This document shows positions 28,520 to 38,204 of a stretch of 64,000 nt of DNA, in pieces. The notes under the pieces were generated by a model that was not told where the DNA came from, ran no database searches, and worked only from the letters and a program-made list of their open reading frames with translations. The position numbers were made by a program, and so were the translations under genes. The stretch lies in the NCBI GenBank assembly GCA_910577565.1, contig CAJTNJ010000007.1, forward strand, positions 24,373 to 88,372, read 5' to 3'. Each line of letters begins with the position of its first letter. The first letter of the stretch is position 1. Origin of the DNA: an uncultured Oscillospiraceae bacterium. Lineage in GTDB: Bacteria > Bacillota > Clostridia > Oscillospirales > Ruminococcaceae.

Positions 28520-29877
28520 CAAATATAATATTTATATTTTTTATATTGCCAATTTTTTTCCTCATATATTACATAGCGCCAAGCAAGTGGAGAAATATTG
28601 TATTAGTTTTGGCAAGTCTTTTGATTTTGGGTTGGAAATCCCCGATTTTTTTACCGATAATATTTAATATATGCCTTTTAAATTTTTGGTTTGGCTTTTT
28701 AATTTTTAACTTGCGCACAAATGCTCCATTGAAAAAAGGTGTATATTTTGCTATAATAATATTCAATATCATAGCATTTTTGGCATATTTGGTATTTAAT
28801 TTTAACAGTTTTAAATTGTTTGGCCAAGAAATTGCAAAACCGGTTATGTTGTCGTTTTGTATTCTTTCAAATATATCATATGTAACGGATATATATATAA
28901 AGCGCTGCAGACCTCAAAATAGCTTTATTGATTATCTCACATATGCAATAATGTTTCCGAGGATGTTTTTGGGACCCGCAGTTTGTTATTATAAGTTCAA
29001 TGATCAGCTTAGAGAGCGGAAATTAAACTCTGACATTACTGCTGATGGAATAAATTTATTCATTTGTGGTTTTGCAAAGAAGTGTTTGCTTGCTGACAAT
29101 ATTGTCAAGATGTATATTTTCATTATCGATCAAAACGTGTCTGGGCTTTCTGTAGTCACTGCTTGGCTTGGAGCTATTGCGATATTTTTTAACTTATACT
29201 TTGTGTTGTCGGGGTATATTGATATGGCAAGGGGTTTGGGCAAGATGCTTGGATTTAATTTGCCAATAAACTTTCGTCCACCTCTTTCGGCAAGAAGCAT
29301 TACAAATTTTATAAGGCGCTTTAACATCTCCATTATCCACTGGTTTAAAGTATATATAAATCCACCGCAGCTAAAAAACAAAGGATTTTTGTTCACATCC
29401 ATAAGAGTTTGTTTAATAGGCATAGCATATGCTTTGTTTTTTGGAGGAACTGCTTGTCAGTTTTTGGCGGTTTTCTATTTTGTAGCGCTGTTTTTGATTG
29501 AGAAGTTGTTTTTGTTTGACTTTTTTAAGAGTTTACCAACATTTATAAGGAATATAATAACGTTTATTCTTGTTATATTCGGCGTTATGTTCTTTGAGCA
29601 GGGCTCGGTAGGTAAAGGAATTAATTATCTAGGCGCTATGTTTGGCACGAGCGGAGTTTTCATTGATAAAACATCTATATTTCTTATTATATCATTTGGA
29701 GTTACAATTATATTGTGTTGGCTTTGTGCAAGCAGCATATTAAAAATTCGTTTGTTTAAGATAAAAAGAAAATATAAAACATTTTATGCTGTTTCAAAGC
29801 CGATTTGTTTATTGATATTGTTTGTTATTTCGTTAGCTTTTTGCTCAACAAATCAGGGCATAATATCTTTAGTGTGA
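28510..29877 (+). CDS. AlgI/DltB-like MBOAT-family membrane protein with degenerate active site
   Basis: Multi-pass membrane protein (455 residues, about ten helices) matching the AlgI-type O-acetyltransferase layout (FPRMFLGPAVCYYKFNDQL, GYIDMARGLGKMLGFNLPINFRPP in two parts). The normally conserved RRWHIS is RRFNIS (~residue 267), and the WHG motif with the invariant histidine is replaced by FFGGTA (~309). It may not be an active acyltransferase. Overlaps rnmV by 10 bp; followed by a DHHW/AlgJ-like partner. Confidence 0.82.
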   Translation: MGLTNIIFIFFILPIFFLIYYIAPSKWRNIVLVLASLLILGWKSPIFLPIIFNICLLNFWFGFLIFNLRTNAPLKKGVYFAIIIFNIIAFLAYLVFNFNSFKLFGQEIAKPVMLSFCILSNISYVTDIYIKRCRPQNSFIDYLTYAIMFPRMFLGPAVCYYKFNDQLRERKLNSDITADGINLFICGFAKKCLLADNIVKMYIFIIDQNVSGLSVVTAWLGAIAIFFNLYFVLSGYIDMARGLGKMLGFNLPINFRPPLSARSITNFIRRFNISIIHWFKVYINPPQLKNKGFLFTSIRVCLIGIAYALFFGGTACQFLAVFYFVALFLIEKLFLFDFFKSLPTFIRNIITFILVIFGVMFFEQGSVGKGINYLGAMFGTSGVFIDKTSIFLIISFGVTIILCWLCASSILKIRLFKIKRKYKTFYAVSKPICLLILFVISLAFCSTNQGIISLV

Positions 29878-29901
29878 AGCATGGTAAAGGAGCATTAATA
29901 T

Positions 29902-31068
29902 ATGTTAAAGCCACTATATATCAAAAGGTTATTGATATCGTTATTTTTTATAATATTATCTTGTCCTATGATCATATTTATATATTTTCCGAATCAAATT
30001 GATAAGCATTTTTTAGTTAAACCACAGCTTCCTGCATTTAATCTGGATGATATTTTAAATGGCGAATATCAGAGCAAAGTTAATGAATATTTAAATAAAA
30101 ATCTGTTTATATATCAGCCACTTACTTTTTTAAAGACAAACATTGATTTAATGACGGGTAAATTTTTGACAAATGATGTATATATTACAAGTTCCTCTCT
30201 TATTGATGCGCCTAAGCTTCCGGATTTAGATAGTTTAAAAAGGACATCTAATTTGATTAATGAATTTATGCAAAAGGTTAAAAAGCCTGTTTATTCTTTG
30301 ATAATTCCGACAAATGCACAAATAAACAGTTCCAAACTGCCTGCCTATGCACTTTTGGATGATGAAACTGAGTTAATAAATAATTTTAATAATAGTCTTG
30401 ACAATAGGACTGTTATACTTGATGCAAACACACCTCTTACTTCTATGAAAAATATAACTGCCTACTATAACACTGACAATCGGCTTACAAGTTTTGGGGC
30501 ATTTTTGATATATAACTATAATATGAAACAGCTTGGTGCGTCACCCGCAAGCATGCAGAAATTTAATATTGAGCATGTGGCCGATGATTTTTATGGTACA
30601 CTTTTTGATCGAACATTTTATACCGGTGTAAATCCCGATAAGATTGATTTTTTCCATTATAATGCGTATGACATAACTGCAAATGTTGTTCAAACAGACA
30701 GTTGCAATGTATCAGTTTTTCGCAATACCTTATATGACTATAGTCAGTTGGAAAATATTGATAAGGCAAATGCTTTATTTGGAGTTAATGCGCCAATTAA
30801 AAAAATGCAAACAAATGCAAAGAGAGAGCATAACATTTTGATTTTTGCAGACCACAACATAGATGCTTTTATGCAGTTTTTTGCAATACATTATAATAAC
30901 ATTGCAGTGGTTAACCTGCTTGAACTAGATTCTTGCAATTTTAGTGTCGAAGAACTAACTAAAAGCATTGATGCCGGATTATATGATAAGATACTTTTTG
31001 CATATGGAATAGGCACACTTGCAAACAGTGAACAGTTTGAACATTTAAAGTGTTTTATGAATAATTAA
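29902..31068 (+). CDS. DHHW/AlgJ-like extracytoplasmic protein with degenerate motif
   Basis: Partner type usually found after AlgI-like MBOAT proteins. 388 residues with one N-terminal membrane anchor (LLISLFFIILSCPMIIFIYF) and an AlgX/AlgJ-like SGNH-type body. The family signature TDHHWT around residue 190 is TDNRLT here, so the catalytic His pair is gone. AAAGGAG precedes the ATG. Role probably in cell-envelope polysaccharide or other surface assembly, but catalysis is doubtful. Confidence 0.72.
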   Translation: MLKPLYIKRLLISLFFIILSCPMIIFIYFPNQIDKHFLVKPQLPAFNLDDILNGEYQSKVNEYLNKNLFIYQPLTFLKTNIDLMTGKFLTNDVYITSSSLIDAPKLPDLDSLKRTSNLINEFMQKVKKPVYSLIIPTNAQINSSKLPAYALLDDETELINNFNNSLDNRTVILDANTPLTSMKNITAYYNTDNRLTSFGAFLIYNYNMKQLGASPASMQKFNIEHVADDFYGTLFDRTFYTGVNPDKIDFFHYNAYDITANVVQTDSCNVSVFRNTLYDYSQLENIDKANALFGVNAPIKKMQTNAKREHNILIFADHNIDAFMQFFAIHYNNIAVVNLLELDSCNFSVEELTKSIDAGLYDKILFAYGIGTLANSEQFEHLKCFMNN

Positions 31069-31082
31069 AAGGAATGGTTTTA

Positions 31083-31637
31083 ATGGATTTTATACAAATA
31101 GAGAACGAATCAAGACAAATTTTAGAAGAACTAATAAAAAAGGCAAAGGTAAAAGTTGGGGATTCATTGGTTGTTGGCTGCTCAACAAGTGAAGTTGCGG
31201 GAGAGAATATAGGAACTAGTTCGAGCGCAGATATTGCCCAGGCAATACTTGTGGGGATGATGCCAGTAATAAATAAAAATCAATTAAGACTTGTAGCTCA
31301 GTGTTGTGAGCATTTAAATAGAGCGTTAATAGTGGAGTCGGAATTTGCACAAAAGTTAGGTTTTGAAATTGTAAACGTGATTCCAAAACTAAAAGCGGGT
31401 GGTGCATTTGCTACTGCTTGCTGGAAGATGTTTAATAATCCTGTTGCTTTAGAGACTATAAAAGTGAACTTTGGAATTGATATAGGAGGAACTCTTATTG
31501 GAATGCATATCAAACCAACTGTAGTGCCTGTAAAATTAACAATTGGTAAAGTTGGAAAGGCACGAGTGATATGTGCAAGAAGCAGGCCTAAATTTATTGG
31601 TGGTAAAAGAGCGGAATATAACGAAGACTTAATGTGA
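31083..31637 (+). CDS. UPF0340 / TIGR01440 family protein
   Basis: A 184-residue conserved protein of unknown function (YwlG-like). The block VGCSTSEVAGENIGTSSS and GIDIGGTLIGMHIKP identify the family. The ATG at 31083 is 9 nt after AAAAGGA; the ATG at 31074 overlaps that site. No named reaction is established for the family. Confidence 0.88.
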   Translation: MDFIQIENESRQILEELIKKAKVKVGDSLVVGCSTSEVAGENIGTSSSADIAQAILVGMMPVINKNQLRLVAQCCEHLNRALIVESEFAQKLGFEIVNVIPKLKAGGAFATACWKMFNNPVALETIKVNFGIDIGGTLIGMHIKPTVVPVKLTIGKVGKARVICARSRPKFIGGKRAEYNEDLM

Positions 31638-31892
31638 TATATAAGTGAACTTAAGGTGAAATAGGCATACTATAAAAATTAAAAGAGTGTCTAAGCTTAG
31701 TTATAGTGGTATACTTTTCACCATTTGTTTTATTTAGCAGTTGTTTTCATAAAAGCTAATATGTCTTTGGTTGTTAATTAGCTTGGTTTATAAAGATTTT
31801 GATAGCAAAAGAAATATGATAGCATAGAATTGTTGTTTTCTTGTTTTGCATTTGTTTAATATTTAGTTTGTGCTGCAATATCGGCGAAATGT

Positions 31893-31921
31893 TTGACAAT
31901 ATCTGCTTAGTATGATATAAT
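31893..31921 (+). promoter_or_regulatory. Consensus sigma-A promoter upstream of rimP-nusA
   Basis: TTGACA, exactly 17 nt, TATAAT: a perfect consensus. The predicted start of transcription (~31928) is about 18 nt before the hairpin at 31946. Confidence 0.85.
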
Positions 31922-31945
31922 TTTTGATATTAATAATTTAAAAGG

Positions 31946-31974
31946 AAGGCTGGGTTTTATAAATCCGGTCTTTT
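31946..31974 (+). promoter_or_regulatory. Terminator-like hairpin in the rimP-nusA leader (candidate attenuator)
   Basis: A 12-bp stem (AAGGCTGGGTTT with AAATCCGGTCTT, three G-U pairs) with a 3-nt loop, followed by a short T run. It lies between the only good promoter and rimP, so transcripts for the whole nusA-infB operon must read through it. It resembles the terminator after rplQ in sequence. The remaining 31638-31892 shows nothing else. Confidence 0.7.
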
Positions 31975-31999
31975 ATAATGAAAAATAATGAGGATTATT

Positions 32000-32467
32000 A
32001 TGAGCACATGCAATATTGTTTCAGACATCGTAAGACCGATAGCAAAAAAGTTTGGTCTGGATATTTGGGATATAGTGTTTGAAAAGGAAGGGCCCAATTG
32101 GTTTTTGAGGATTTATCTTGATAAAAAAGATTCTAAAGTGACAGTTGATGATTGTGAAGATGTTTCGCGTTTGCTGTCAAATGAGCTTGATTTGGTTGAT
32201 CCTATTGAACAAAGTTATTATTTAGAAGTTTCTTCTGCAGGGCTTGGAAGAAGGCTTAAAAAAGAAGAACATTTTTTGCGCTTTATTGGATCACAAATTT
32301 CTCTTAAACTTTATCGAGCGCTTTATGGAAAAAAAGAGTTTTGTGGAACATTAAAAGGCTTTTATGATTTTAAGATAGAGCTTGAAACAAATGATGAAGT
32401 AATGATTATTCCGTTTGCGGATTGTTCTTATGTAAAGCTTGATGATGATTTATATTTATTTGATTAA
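32000..32467 (+). CDS. rimP: Ribosome maturation factor RimP
   Basis: 30S assembly factor, 155 residues, with the VSSAGLGRRLKKEEHFLRFIG-type core (shown in part) and C-terminal Sm-like beta domain. The ATG at 32000 has AGGA 5-6 nt upstream; the in-frame ATG at 31988 precedes that site. First gene of the rimP-nusA-infB operon, the standard arrangement. Confidence 0.93.
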   Translation: MSTCNIVSDIVRPIAKKFGLDIWDIVFEKEGPNWFLRIYLDKKDSKVTVDDCEDVSRLLSNELDLVDPIEQSYYLEVSSAGLGRRLKKEEHFLRFIGSQISLKLYRALYGKKEFCGTLKGFYDFKIELETNDEVMIIPFADCSYVKLDDDLYLFD

Positions 32468-32533
32468 AAATTAATTGTTATAATTTGCAAAGTGAACATA
32501 TATTAAATGATTTGGAAAGGATTGATTTAAAAA

Positions 32534-33775
32534 ATGAATACTAAAGAGGCAAAAGAATTTTTTGAAGCTTTGGATTTTATGGCTGCAGATAAAGGGATAG
32601 ATCCAGAATTTCTGGCTGAGAAAGTTAAAACTGCAATAAAGCTTGCTGTGAGAAAACAATATCATGGCATTAATAATATTAATGTTGTTATGGATTCTGA
32701 TAAGGCTAAATTTAAAGTATCGATATCAAAAATGGTTGTTGATGAAGTAGAGGACCCGGCCAATGAGATATTACTTGATGCTGCCATTGCTCACTCAAAA
32801 AGGGCAAGACTTGGTGAATTGGTGGAAATTAAAATTGACTCTAAAAATATCGGCAGAATAGCAGCCCAAGCAGCTAAACAGCAGATAAGACAAGGTGTCA
32901 GAGATGTTGAAATGGAACAAATGAGTGAGAGGATGGGCGACAGAGTAGGAGATGTTATAACTGCACGTGTTGAAAGAGTTGAACCAATATCTAAAAATGT
33001 TATAATGAGAATTGACGATAACGATGTTGTGTTGTTTAAAAACGAACAATTGCCGGGGGACGAATATGTTCCGGGAGATATGGTGAAGGTTTATGCAGTA
33101 AATATTTCATCTAATGACAGACGCTGTACACTTAAAATTTCAAGAATTCATCCTAATTTTGTTAAACGTATGCTTGAACTTGAAGTCCCCGAGGTTTATG
33201 AGGGCAAAATTGAAATTAAGCAAATTGCACGTGAAGCTGGGTTTAGAACAAAAGTCGCTGTTATAAGCAACGATCCCGACCTTGATCCTGTTGGCTCCTG
33301 CATAGGAAACAGAGGAATAAGAATAAGCACTATTGTGAATGAGCTTGGTGGAGAAAAAATAGATGTAATTAAATATAGTGATGACCCTAAGGAATTTATT
33401 GCACAGGCACTTTCTCCGGCGCGGGTGGTAGAAATAGAACTATTTAACGACAAAAGTGGCGAAAAGATAGCTTTTGTCTCGGTGCCAGACAGTCAACTTT
33501 CACTTGCTATAGGCAACAGAGGTCAAAATGCAAAACTTGCTGCAAAGCTAACAGGCTTTAAGATTGACATAAGCCCTGAAAGTGGATTTTATGGTGAAGA
33601 CGCAAAAAGCACACTTAAAGAAAAGCTTGAGAATAGACTAAAAGAAAAAGCTCAGCTTGAAAAAGAAAAAGAAACTGTTGTAGAGGAAGAATCATTTTAC
33701 GATCCAATCGAAGAGGCTGACATTCATGCATTTGAAGTTGAGAATATGTTGGATGATTGCGAAAATAGAGAATAG
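32534..33775 (+). CDS. nusA: Transcription termination/antitermination factor NusA
   Basis: RNA polymerase-bound factor affecting pausing and intrinsic termination. 413 residues: N-terminal RNAP-binding domain, S1 domain (GDVITARVERVEP), KH1 (DLDPVGSCIGNRGIR) and KH2 (PDSQLSLAIGNRGQNAKLAA). The C-terminus carries an extra acidic/coiled tail of ~60 residues beyond the shorter Bacillus form. It may regulate its own operon through the leader hairpin. Confidence 0.97.
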   Translation: MNTKEAKEFFEALDFMAADKGIDPEFLAEKVKTAIKLAVRKQYHGINNINVVMDSDKAKFKVSISKMVVDEVEDPANEILLDAAIAHSKRARLGELVEIKIDSKNIGRIAAQAAKQQIRQGVRDVEMEQMSERMGDRVGDVITARVERVEPISKNVIMRIDDNDVVLFKNEQLPGDEYVPGDMVKVYAVNISSNDRRCTLKISRIHPNFVKRMLELEVPEVYEGKIEIKQIAREAGFRTKVAVISNDPDLDPVGSCIGNRGIRISTIVNELGGEKIDVIKYSDDPKEFIAQALSPARVVEIELFNDKSGEKIAFVSVPDSQLSLAIGNRGQNAKLAAKLTGFKIDISPESGFYGEDAKSTLKEKLENRLKEKAQLEKEKETVVEEESFYDPIEEADIHAFEVENMLDDCENRE

Positions 33776-33804
33776 CTTACTCAAATTTTAAGGTGGCAGC
33801 AAAA

Positions 33805-34077
33805 ATGTGTAAAAGCAAAAAAGTACCTATAAGAATGTGCATTGGCTGTAGGGAAAGAAAACCTAAAGAGGATTTGGTTAGAATTGTAAAAAATGCCAAA
33901 GGAGAAATTTCAATAGATAAAAAAGGAAAAGCCGATGGACGTGGAGCATATATTTGCTTAAGTAGCAATTGTTTTAATATTGTCAGAAAAAAAAGAGGGC
34001 TTGAGCGAAGTTTTAGATGCAAAATAGATGACAAAGTTTATAGCTGCTTAGAAAAGGAGTTGGAAGAGTTTGAGTGA
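33805..34077 (+). CDS. ylxR: YlxR (RnpM)-like RNA-binding protein
   Basis: A 90-residue basic protein of the DUF448/YlxR family (VPIRMCIGCRERKPKEDLVRIV, GRGAYIC motif). In Bacillus the protein binds RNase P RNA. The ATG at 33805 follows AAGGTGG; the GTG at 33793 is within that site. Overlaps ylxQ by 8 bp. Confidence 0.93.
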   Translation: MCKSKKVPIRMCIGCRERKPKEDLVRIVKNAKGEISIDKKGKADGRGAYICLSSNCFNIVRKKRGLERSFRCKIDDKVYSCLEKELEEFE

Positions 34078-34369
34078 TATTCTGTGTAGTTTGGGGCTTT
34101 GCATGAAAGCCGGTAAGCTAATAGCAGGGTTTAATGTTGTTTGTGATGCAATAAAACAAAAACCAAGAGATATAATTGTTTTTGTAACTAAGGATATATC
34201 TGACAAAACAAAAAAAGAAGTTACTTTTTATGCTGATAAATATTGCGTGCAGGTAGTTTCGCTGCCCGTAACAGCAGTTGAAATTAATAGAATTTTACAT
34301 AAGGATTTTGTAGTTTTGGCAGTAACTGACATAAAATTAGCCGGTATGATCAAAAGCAAATGCGATTAG
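34070..34369 (+). CDS. ylxQ: L7Ae-family protein YlxQ
   Basis: A 99-residue kink-turn-binding-type protein (LGLCMKAGKLIAGFNVV, then KDISDKTKKEV). A TTG start overlaps the ylxR end, with AAGGAG upstream. Standard member of the nusA-infB operon; the RNA target is not established. Confidence 0.92.
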   Translation: MSDILCSLGLCMKAGKLIAGFNVVCDAIKQKPRDIIVFVTKDISDKTKKEVTFYADKYCVQVVSLPVTAVEINRILHKDFVVLAVTDIKLAGMIKSKCD

Positions 34370-34416
34370 CACTTTTAATGAGCCTAAACATAAACAAATA
34401 AGGAGTGATCTTTTTT

Positions 34417-36822
34417 ATGATAAAAAAATATAAGGTATCAGAGCTTGCGAAAGATTTGGGATTAAAGTCAAAGGACGTAATTTCATCAATTGAAAAATAT
34501 TTTAATGTTACCAAAAAGACAGGCTCGGTTTTAATCGAGGAAGAAATTAATGTTGTGCTTGAGGTATACACTAAAGCGAATGAAGTGAAAACGTTTGATG
34601 ATTATTTTGCATCGGCAGCCGACAAACCTAAAAAAGCAGAGAAAGCTCCTAAACCAAAGGCTAAAATTGATGAAAATACTGCAAAAAATGAAGACAGCAA
34701 GTCCAAAAAGACAGATAAAAAAGACATTCCGGCAAAATCAAAGGATAAGTTTTCAAAACCTAAGCTTCCAAAGAAAAAAGATAAGCTAACAAAGACTATA
34801 ACTCTAAAACCAAAAATTGATGAGCCGACAACAAATGTTGTGCAAGAAGACAGAGTTCGTCATGTTGACACAAGAACTGTTCAAGTTAATCTTGACAAAT
34901 ATAATGAACGCTATGAAAATATGGCAAGAAGCAACAATATAAAAGATGGCTTCCAAAGAAAACAAAAGATTAAACACCGTCCAAACCAAAAAAATCAGCG
35001 TTCAAACAAAAGAGAAACAGAAGCTCAAAAGCTGCAGCGTCTTGCTCTTGAACGCGCTCGAAAACAGCAACTTAAGGTGAAAATTCCTGATGAAATTTTA
35101 GTGTCTGAACTTGCTACAAGGCTTAAAGTGAATGTAGCAGAGGTAATTAAAAAGTTGATTGCACTTGGCGTTATGTCTGGCATTAACGACACCATAGACT
35201 TTGACACAGCATCACTAATTGCCGAAGAGCTGGGTGCTAAGGTAGAACACGAGGTTATTGTTACCATTGAAGAGCGCTTGTTTGATGAGGAAGAGGACGA
35301 TAAAGATAACCTAGAGCACAGAGACCCGGTAGTCGTTGTTATGGGGCATGTTGACCACGGTAAAACAAGCCTTCTCGATAAAATACGCAACTCTGAAGTG
35401 GTATCGTCGGAAGCAGGCGGCATAACTCAGCACATAGGTGCTTATACAGTGCACGGAAAAGACAACAAGAACATAACATTCCTTGACACACCTGGACATG
35501 AAGCGTTCACTTCAATGAGAATGCGTGGAGCTAACATGACTGATATAGCAATTTTGGTTGTTGCGGCGGATGATGGTATCATGCCACAAACAATTGAGGC
35601 TATAAATCATGCTAAAGCGGCAAATGTTTCTATAATTGTCGCAATCAACAAAATAGATAAACCAGAAGCAAATCCCGATCGCGTTATGCAAGAGCTTACA
35701 GAACATGGATTGGTTCCCGAAGAGTGGGGTGGAGATGTAATTTGTGTTAAAGTTTCCGCAAAAACCGGTGAGGGTCTTGACGATCTTCTTGAGATGGTTA
35801 ATCTTGTTGCTGATGTCAAAGACCTTAAGGCTAACTCCAATCGTCTTGCTAAAGGTGCAGTTGTTGAGGCATATTTGGATAAAGGCAGAGGACCAGTTGC
35901 AACTTTGCTAGTACAAAACGGTACGTTAAAAGTCGGAGATTCAATAATAGCCGGCGTTTCCATCGGTCGTGTTCGCGCTATGCTTAACGACAAAGGCGTT
36001 AATGTTAAGACTGCGGGTCCATCTACGCCTGTTGAAATTACAGGGCTTGCAGAAGTTCCGTCTGCAGGTGATATGTTTAATGCAGTTGAAAATGAAAGAC
36101 TTGCAAGAGAACTTGTCGATAAACGCAAATTTGCTGAAAAACAAGAACAATTCCTTGCATATAATAAAGTGACTTTGGATAATTTGTTTAGTCAAATTGA
36201 AGAGGGCGAGCGCAAAGAGCTTGCAATAGTTGTTAAAGCAGATGTTCAAGGTTCGGTTGAAGCGGTTAAACACTCACTTGAAAAGCTATCCAACAAAGAG
36301 GTAAAAGTAAGTGTAATACACGGCGCTGTCGGAGCTATAAACAAGTCGGACGTTATGCTTGCAAACGCATCTAATGCAATAATAATCGGATTTAATGTAA
36401 GACCTGATGCAGTTGCAAAGCATGATGCAAAAGAGCAAAATGTAGAACTTAGGTTATATCGCGTAATTTATGATGCAATAGAAGATGTTGAACAAGCAAT
36501 AAAAGGTATGCTTGAGCCTAAAATTAGGGAAGTGGAACTTGGTACGGCTGAAGTAAGAGAAGTTTATAAAATTTCTAACGTTGGCACGATTGCCGGCTGT
36601 TATGTGACCGATGGCAAGGTTGCAAGAAGTGCACAAATAAGACTTGTAAGAGATGGTGTTGTTATTGTTGAAGATACGATAAAGTCGCTTAAGAGATTTA
36701 AAGATGACGTAAAAGAAGTTGCCAAAGGCTATGAGTGCGGCATTGGTCTCGAGAAATTTAATGACATTAAAGTTGGAGATGTTTTTGAATCGTTTAATTT
36801 AGAAGAATATAAAGACGAATAG
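34417..36822 (+). CDS. infB: Translation initiation factor IF-2
   Basis: GTPase that brings initiator tRNA to the 30S subunit. 801 residues from the ATG at 34417 (MIKKYKVSELAKDLGL); the GTG at 34405 overlaps the AGGAG site. Lys-rich N-terminal linker (~70-200), a second IF2-N motif, then the G domain (VVVMGHVDHGKTSLLDKIR, DTPGHEAF, NKIDKPEA) and C-terminal domains. Normal size for clostridia. Confidence 0.98.
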   Translation: MIKKYKVSELAKDLGLKSKDVISSIEKYFNVTKKTGSVLIEEEINVVLEVYTKANEVKTFDDYFASAADKPKKAEKAPKPKAKIDENTAKNEDSKSKKTDKKDIPAKSKDKFSKPKLPKKKDKLTKTITLKPKIDEPTTNVVQEDRVRHVDTRTVQVNLDKYNERYENMARSNNIKDGFQRKQKIKHRPNQKNQRSNKRETEAQKLQRLALERARKQQLKVKIPDEILVSELATRLKVNVAEVIKKLIALGVMSGINDTIDFDTASLIAEELGAKVEHEVIVTIEERLFDEEEDDKDNLEHRDPVVVVMGHVDHGKTSLLDKIRNSEVVSSEAGGITQHIGAYTVHGKDNKNITFLDTPGHEAFTSMRMRGANMTDIAILVVAADDGIMPQTIEAINHAKAANVSIIVAINKIDKPEANPDRVMQELTEHGLVPEEWGGDVICVKVSAKTGEGLDDLLEMVNLVADVKDLKANSNRLAKGAVVEAYLDKGRGPVATLLVQNGTLKVGDSIIAGVSIGRVRAMLNDKGVNVKTAGPSTPVEITGLAEVPSAGDMFNAVENERLARELVDKRKFAEKQEQFLAYNKVTLDNLFSQIEEGERKELAIVVKADVQGSVEAVKHSLEKLSNKEVKVSVIHGAVGAINKSDVMLANASNAIIIGFNVRPDAVAKHDAKEQNVELRLYRVIYDAIEDVEQAIKGMLEPKIREVELGTAEVREVYKISNVGTIAGCYVTDGKVARSAQIRLVRDGVVIVEDTIKSLKRFKDDVKEVAKGYECGIGLEKFNDIKVGDVFESFNLEEYKDE

Positions 36823-36908
36823 TTTATGGTTTTATATTATATGAAGGCTGATAGGGCATAATAAAAAGTGTGATTTAACTCGTTTTTATTTTCTGTATGG
36901 AGGTAGTT

Positions 36909-37259
36909 ATGTCAGGATATAAGTCAGCTCGCATGTCTGAAGATATAAAAAGAGAAATGAGTTTTTTGTTAAGAGACTTGAAAGATCCGAGGATAAATAG
37001 CGGCAATTTGAGCGTTGTACGTGTGGATATCACAAAAGATTGTTCGTTTGCAAAGATATATATAAGTTCAATGAAAGGGATAAAAGACGCAAATCTTGCA
37101 GTCAAGGCGCTTAAGGGTGCTACCGGCTATATTAAAAGAGAGTTTTTAAACAGTCTGCATCTTAAAAAAATGATTGAAGTTAAGTTCATAGCAGATGATT
37201 CTATTGAGTATGGTGCTCATTTGGAGAAATTGTTTGCAGAGTCTTTAAAAGGAGAATAG
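36909..37259 (+). CDS. rbfA: Ribosome-binding factor A
   Basis: Late 30S maturation factor with a KH-type fold; 116 residues (RMSEDIKREMSFLLRDLKDPRI). ATG at 36909 follows GGAGGTAG. Follows infB in the usual order and is 3 nt before nrnA. Confidence 0.96.
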   Translation: MSGYKSARMSEDIKREMSFLLRDLKDPRINSGNLSVVRVDITKDCSFAKIYISSMKGIKDANLAVKALKGATGYIKREFLNSLHLKKMIEVKFIADDSIEYGAHLEKLFAESLKGE

Positions 37260-37262
37260 GGA

Positions 37263-38204
37263 ATGTTTAAATCTGTTGATATGGCTGCTGATGTTTTGAA
37301 AAATCAAAATGAAATATGTCTGCTGTGTCATATGTCTCCTGATGGGGATACTTTGGGGAGTGCTTTCGCTATTTTTTATGCACTTAAATCGCTTGGCAAA
37401 AAGTGCTTTGTCGACTGTGCTGATGATTTCCCAAAAAAGTTTCATTATATTTATCCAAGTAAGATGGACAAGTTTAAGCCTAAGCATTATGTAACTGTGG
37501 ATGTTGCAGATGTAAAGTTGCTTGGCAAGGAACAAAGAGATCTGCCATATGATCTTTGCATAGATCATCATGAGATGAATAGGGTGTCTGCAAAGCAAAA
37601 GTGTATAGATATGAATGCGGCAGCAACAGCGGAGATTGTTTATGATATATTAAAAAAGATGGAAATTATATTTGATAAAACGATAGCAAATTGTCTATAT
37701 ACCGGGATTTGTACAGATACTGGGTGCTTTAAATTTTCAAATACGAGCGCAAAGACTCATAGAATAGCGGCTGACCTTATAGATTTAAAAGCAGAGTCTG
37801 AGAAGATAAATTTCAAGTTGTTTGAAGAAAAAAGCAAAGCAAGGTTGTGTTTAGAAAAGCAGGTGCTTGAAAATTTAGAATATTACTTTAATGATAGATG
37901 CACATTAGTCTTTGTTACCAAAAAGATGTTAAAAGAAGCGGGTGCGGATGACTCCACTTTTGAGGGCATACCGTCAATTGTGCGGTGCCCTACCGGTGTA
38001 GAAATAGGAATTACGGTTAAAGAGTGCGATATTGACATATATAAAGTGTCTGTTAGGACGGTTGAAAATTTTGATGCTGCTGAATTTTGCGGAATTTTTG
38101 GTGGTGGAGGGCACAAAATGGCAGCAGGTTTTAAGATTAAAGGAAGTGCTTTGGAAGTAAAGAGAAAGATTTTGCAGGCAGTTGAAGGGAAGATTATTGG
38201 TTGA
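37263..38204 (+). CDS. nrnA: DHH-family bifunctional oligoribonuclease/pAp phosphatase
   Basis: Degrades nanoRNAs and hydrolyses 3'-phosphoadenosine 5'-phosphate. The 313-residue protein has the DHH motifs MSPDGDTLGSAFA, VDVAD, IDHHEMN and the DHHA1 motif FGGGGHKMAAGF. Overlaps truB by 4 bp. Confidence 0.93.
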   Translation: MFKSVDMAADVLKNQNEICLLCHMSPDGDTLGSAFAIFYALKSLGKKCFVDCADDFPKKFHYIYPSKMDKFKPKHYVTVDVADVKLLGKEQRDLPYDLCIDHHEMNRVSAKQKCIDMNAAATAEIVYDILKKMEIIFDKTIANCLYTGICTDTGCFKFSNTSAKTHRIAADLIDLKAESEKINFKLFEEKSKARLCLEKQVLENLEYYFNDRCTLVFVTKKMLKEAGADDSTFEGIPSIVRCPTGVEIGITVKECDIDIYKVSVRTVENFDAAEFCGIFGGGGHKMAAGFKIKGSALEVKRKILQAVEGKIIG

